Shown here piece after piece: positions 47,943 to 51,012 of a DNA stretch of 51,012 nt. This DNA is from Xenorhabdus kozodoii (GTDB taxonomy: Bacteria; Pseudomonadota; Gammaproteobacteria; Enterobacterales; Enterobacteriaceae), in contig NZ_NJCX01000004.1 of the NCBI RefSeq assembly GCF_002632875.1, positions 63,689 to 114,700 of the forward strand. Reading direction: 5' to 3'. The number at the start of each line of letters is the position of its first letter. Position 1 is the stretch's first letter. A program made the translations under genes and the position numbers. The notes under the pieces were generated by a model. That model saw only the letters and a program-made list of their open reading frames with translations, was not told where the DNA came from and did no database searches.

Positions 47943-48140
47943 TAGCTTCTTGCTCCTGGATTAACCGGGGAAATCCCCGGAACTCACTTCACTCAAAGCA
48001 CCGAATGTGCCTGAGCGCTAAAACACGGTGAGCAGAATCCAGAAAATAAATTTCATTTGGCTCTGTCACCGTCTACGCAGGATATTAAGTAAGTAATCAC
48101 TTATCTTACGCCTGCGGTCTTGGACGGGGCTTGGTTAAGG
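47943..48140 (-). promoter_or_regulatory. L10 autoregulatory leader of rplJL
   Basis: On the minus strand the leader has the conserved order AGACCGCAGGCG, then CCTGCGTAGACGGTGACAG, then ATTCTGCTCACCGT, matching the enteric L10 leader where L10-L12 binds. CGCAGG and CCTGCG form its main stem. GGGGATTTCCCC lies close to the start codon and could mask it. The borders are approximate. Confidence 0.85.
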
Positions 48141-48228
48141 CCAAGCTCCAACCGAAAACTTGTTATTTGCCGATACCGCCTTCTTTTTCGAAGGTTGTGT
48201 GTTAAAACACACCATCAGACAAATTTGA

Positions 48229-48257
48229 AGCGTCAGATTTTAGACAAATCTGACGCT
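48229..48257 (-). repeat. Palindrome in the rplA-rplJ gap
   Basis: AGCGTCAGATTT-TAGAC-AAATCTGACGCT is a perfect 12-bp hairpin, 31 bp after the rplA stop, followed by CAAATTTGTCTGA on the minus strand, which repeats part of the stem. A smaller palindrome, GTGTGTTAAAACACAC, lies at 48197-48212. It may be a partial terminator or processing site; no good T-tract is present. Confidence 0.75.
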
Positions 48258-48287
48258 AAGGTAAAGCGTTATTCTCAGCTTAAATTA

Positions 48288-49421
<1,134 letters not shown>

Positions 49422-49580
49422 TTATTTTTCCTCTATGTGGGTTTTATCGCCTCAAAATGAGGCTCCCCTGACGACTTGAACCTCGTCTAAAAGACCAGGC
49501 CACTAAAACTATTACCTAACTATTCATCAATCTAAGTAGCATCTAAAAATGATACCCAGATAAAAAACAAAAGGCGCGAA

Positions 49581-49609
49581 ATTGTATGCTAATCTCACAC
49601 CCTTTGCAA
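49581..49609 (-). promoter_or_regulatory. Promoter of rplKAJL-rpoBC
   Basis: On the minus strand TTGCAA (49604-49609) and TACAAT (49581-49586) have a 17-bp spacer and are followed by the GC-rich TTCGCGCC. This is very like the E. coli rplK promoter. It lies about 160 bp before rplK. Confidence 0.85.
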
Positions 49610-49635
49610 GCAAATCCGCTTACTTAATCACCAGA

Positions 49636-50181
49636 TTAGGCTTTCTCTACCTGGCTGAAATCCAATTCAACTGGCGTAGCACGACCAAAGATAGAAACCG
49701 ATACTTTCAAGCGGCTCTTCTCGTAATCGACTTCTTCTACCACACCATTGAAGTCTGCAAACGGACCATCGCTGACACGAACCATTTCTCCTGGTTCGAA
49801 CAGCGTTTTTGGCCGTGGTTTATCACCAACCTGTTGAAGACGATTCATGATCGCATCAACTTCTTTATCGCTGATTGGTGCAGGGCGGTCAGAAGTACCA
49901 CCGATAAAACCCATTACGCGAGGTACATTACGAACCAAATGCCAAGTTGCATCGTTCATCACCATCTGTACCAAGACATAACCAGGGAAGAATTTACGCT
50001 CGCTCTTACGGCGCTGACCACTGCGGATCTCAACAACCTCTTCCGTCGGCACCATCACTTCGCCGAAAGAATCTTCCATCTCTTGCAATTTGATATGTTC
50101 ACGCAGAGATTGAGCGACGCGACCTTCAAACCCAGAAAACGCCTGGATGACATACCAACGCTTTTTTGGGGATTCAGACAT
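49636..50181 (-). CDS. nusG: Transcription termination/antitermination protein NusG
   Basis: NusG binds RNA polymerase, links it to Rho or to ribosomal S10 and supports rrn antitermination. It has 181 residues. The NGN domain ([13 protein letters not shown] and PGYVLVQM) is followed by the KOW domain ([20 protein letters not shown] in two blocks). It begins 2 bp after secE. Confidence 0.98.
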   Translation of the reverse strand: MSESPKKRWYVIQAFSGFEGRVAQSLREHIKLQEMEDSFGEVMVPTEEVVEIRSGQRRKSERKFFPGYVLVQMVMNDATWHLVRNVPRVMGFIGGTSDRPAPISDKEVDAIMNRLQQVGDKPRPKTLFEPGEMVRVSDGPFADFNGVVEEVDYEKSRLKVSVSIFGRATPVELDFSQVEKA

Positions 50182-50183
50182 TT

Positions 50184-50567
50184 TTAAAACCTCAGGCCTG
50201 TAATAAATGAAACTAAACGCACCAGAATACCATCAAGCCCCCACAAGATAAGAGACATGACAGCCGTCACAGCAGCAACAATCAAAGTCGTATGCAGAGC
50301 TTCCTGGCGAGTTGGCCAAATGACTTTACGCATTTCAACGCGGGCTTCACGGGCAAATGCTAATGCAGATTTACCTTTTACAGTCCACAATGCAACTGCT
50401 CCTGCAAGGGCAACAATAGCAACCACGGCTATCGCGCGCAGAGGCAGGTTATACTCTCGGTAATAGTAATTACCCACAATAGCAACCACCAGCAGCAATG
50501 CCACCAATAGCCATTTTGCTATATCAAGACCACGCCCGCTTTCTTGAGCATCGCTATTCGCACTCAT
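50184..50567 (-). CDS. secE: Protein translocase subunit SecE
   Basis: SecE is an inner-membrane subunit of the SecYEG channel. It has 127 residues with three membrane helices, as in enterics, and the conserved C-terminal part EVRKVIWPT-like ([15 protein letters not shown]). ATG 50567 starts MSANSDAQ with AGGTTGG upstream; the frame extends farther but without support. secE and nusG form an operon. Confidence 0.98.
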   Translation of the reverse strand: MSANSDAQESGRGLDIAKWLLVALLLVVAIVGNYYYREYNLPLRAIAVVAIVALAGAVALWTVKGKSALAFAREARVEMRKVIWPTRQEALHTTLIVAAVTAVMSLILWGLDGILVRLVSFITGLRF

Positions 50568-50855
50568 AAACCAACCTGTAACTATATGTAAGTAACTATG
50601 ATGTAAATAGATAGCCAGCTTGCCTCGCAAGAGCAAAACAAATCAGACCGAACCCAAAGATAATTGTAATTGTATCTGACTCGGTACCATAATTCAGTAG
50701 GACTTTTATATATCAATGATACCTAAGCCCATCCGTTGTATCAGAGCCTATCTCACCAATAATTAAGAATAGCAATCAAATAGCAAATTATCTGCCATTA
50801 AATATCCAATTATGAACAACTATTGATGAGATAGGTTCTTCTTAAGACAACGTAT
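50568..50855. other. secE upstream region
   Basis: About 290 A/T-rich bases between secE and the tuf terminator. I find no tRNA gene here. The secE promoter must lie within it, but no hexamer pair stands out. It contains the inverted repeat at 50744-50838. Confidence 0.5.
50744..50838. repeat. Inverted repeat, 95 bp
   Basis: GAGCCTATCTCACCAAT (50744-50760) and the inverse of GAACCTATCTCATCAAT (50822-50838) form 17-bp ends with two mismatches around 61 bp of A/T-rich DNA. It could be a small non-coding mobile element or a regulatory hairpin. No copy is seen elsewhere in the window. Confidence 0.6.
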
Positions 50856-50880
50856 AAAAAGGGCATCTAACGATGCCCTT
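50856..50880 (-). terminator. Intrinsic terminator of tuf
   Basis: On the minus strand AAGGGCATC-GTTA-GATGCCCTT is followed by TTTTT. The stem is 9 bp. It lies 24 bp after the tuf stop, separating tuf from secE. Confidence 0.92.
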
Positions 50881-50903
50881 CCAAAATGAACGCATTAAAA
50901 AAA

Positions 50904-51012
50904 TTATGCGATCACTTTAGCAACAACACCAGCGCCTACAGTACGGCCGCCTTCACGGATTGCGAAACGCAGACCTTCGTCCATCGCGATTGGGGCAATC
51001 AGGTTAACGATC
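50904..51012 (-). CDS. tuf: Elongation factor Tu, C-terminal part (cut by window edge)
   Basis: EF-Tu brings aminoacyl-tRNA to the ribosome. Only the last 35 codons and the stop are inside the window: the domain 3 end with [20 protein letters not shown] and the C-terminal [10 protein letters not shown]. The order tuf-secE-nusG matches tufB of E. coli. The truncation is due to the window, not to a mutation. Confidence 0.97.
   Translation of the reverse strand, partial: IVNLIAPIAMDEGLRFAIREGGRTVGAGVVAKVIA

Noticed and set aside
50568-50903. tRNA gene between tuf and secE
   Set aside because: No cloverleaf or T-loop sequence was found on either strand.
50904-51012. Truncated tuf as a pseudogene
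   Set aside because: The frame is intact up to the window edge; the cut is an artefact of the window.

Overview
The window looks like a chromosomal segment of an insect-associated Morganellaceae bacterium. Xenorhabdus or Photorhabdus is the best guess, Xenorhabdus slightly favoured. This rests on close protein similarity to enteric housekeeping genes recalled from E. coli, a moderate GC content, E. coli-like local gene orders with rearrangements, and short palindromic mobile repeats of a kind I associate with these genera. No database search was possible, so the genus is an inference.

Left part (1-8721): the window opens inside the leader of a ribosomal RNA operon that runs off the left edge on the minus strand (P1, P2 and boxA are visible). 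Divergent to it, under a PurR operator, lies purHD. Then come convergent minus-strand genes yjaH, hupA, yjaG, nfi, hemE and nudC in the E. coli order, and a plus-strand HAD-IB phosphatase where E. coli has rsd.

Thiamine locus (8749-14646): a promoter, a TPP riboswitch and the tightly packed thiCEFSGH operon make the pyrimidine and thiazole halves of thiamine and join them. It ends at a perfect hairpin.

Accessory operon (14688-19638): five minus-strand genes encode a class III aminotransferase, a zinc sugar-alcohol-type dehydrogenase, a beta-phosphoglucomutase-like HAD phosphatase, an MFS exporter and a DUF1349 protein. The aminotransferase-dehydrogenase-phosphatase trio matches the logic of azasugar (iminosugar) biosynthesis. 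This is the best candidate for an undescribed system here. Unusual tandem repeats sit in its promoter region and before the exporter gene.

Maltose regulon (19820-35172): malT, divergent malPQ, malEFG (minus) and malK-lamB-malM (plus) are gathered in one block, whereas E. coli keeps them at two loci. MalT-core and CRP-like sites lie in both divergent control regions. The block carries uptake (LamB, MalE, MalFGK), breakdown (MalP, MalQ) and control (MalT).

Variable strip (35173-38200): two 105-bp palindromic MITE-like repeats flank loiP (M48 lipoprotein protease) and a small membrane protein gene. A YadE-like polysaccharide deacetylase gene follows.

Right part (38201-51012): the minus-strand translation and transcription cluster tuf (partial), secE, nusG, rplK, rplA, rplJ, rplL, rpoB and rpoC, with the tuf terminator, the rplK promoter, the L10 autoregulatory leader, the rplL-rpoB attenuator and a strong terminator after rpoC.
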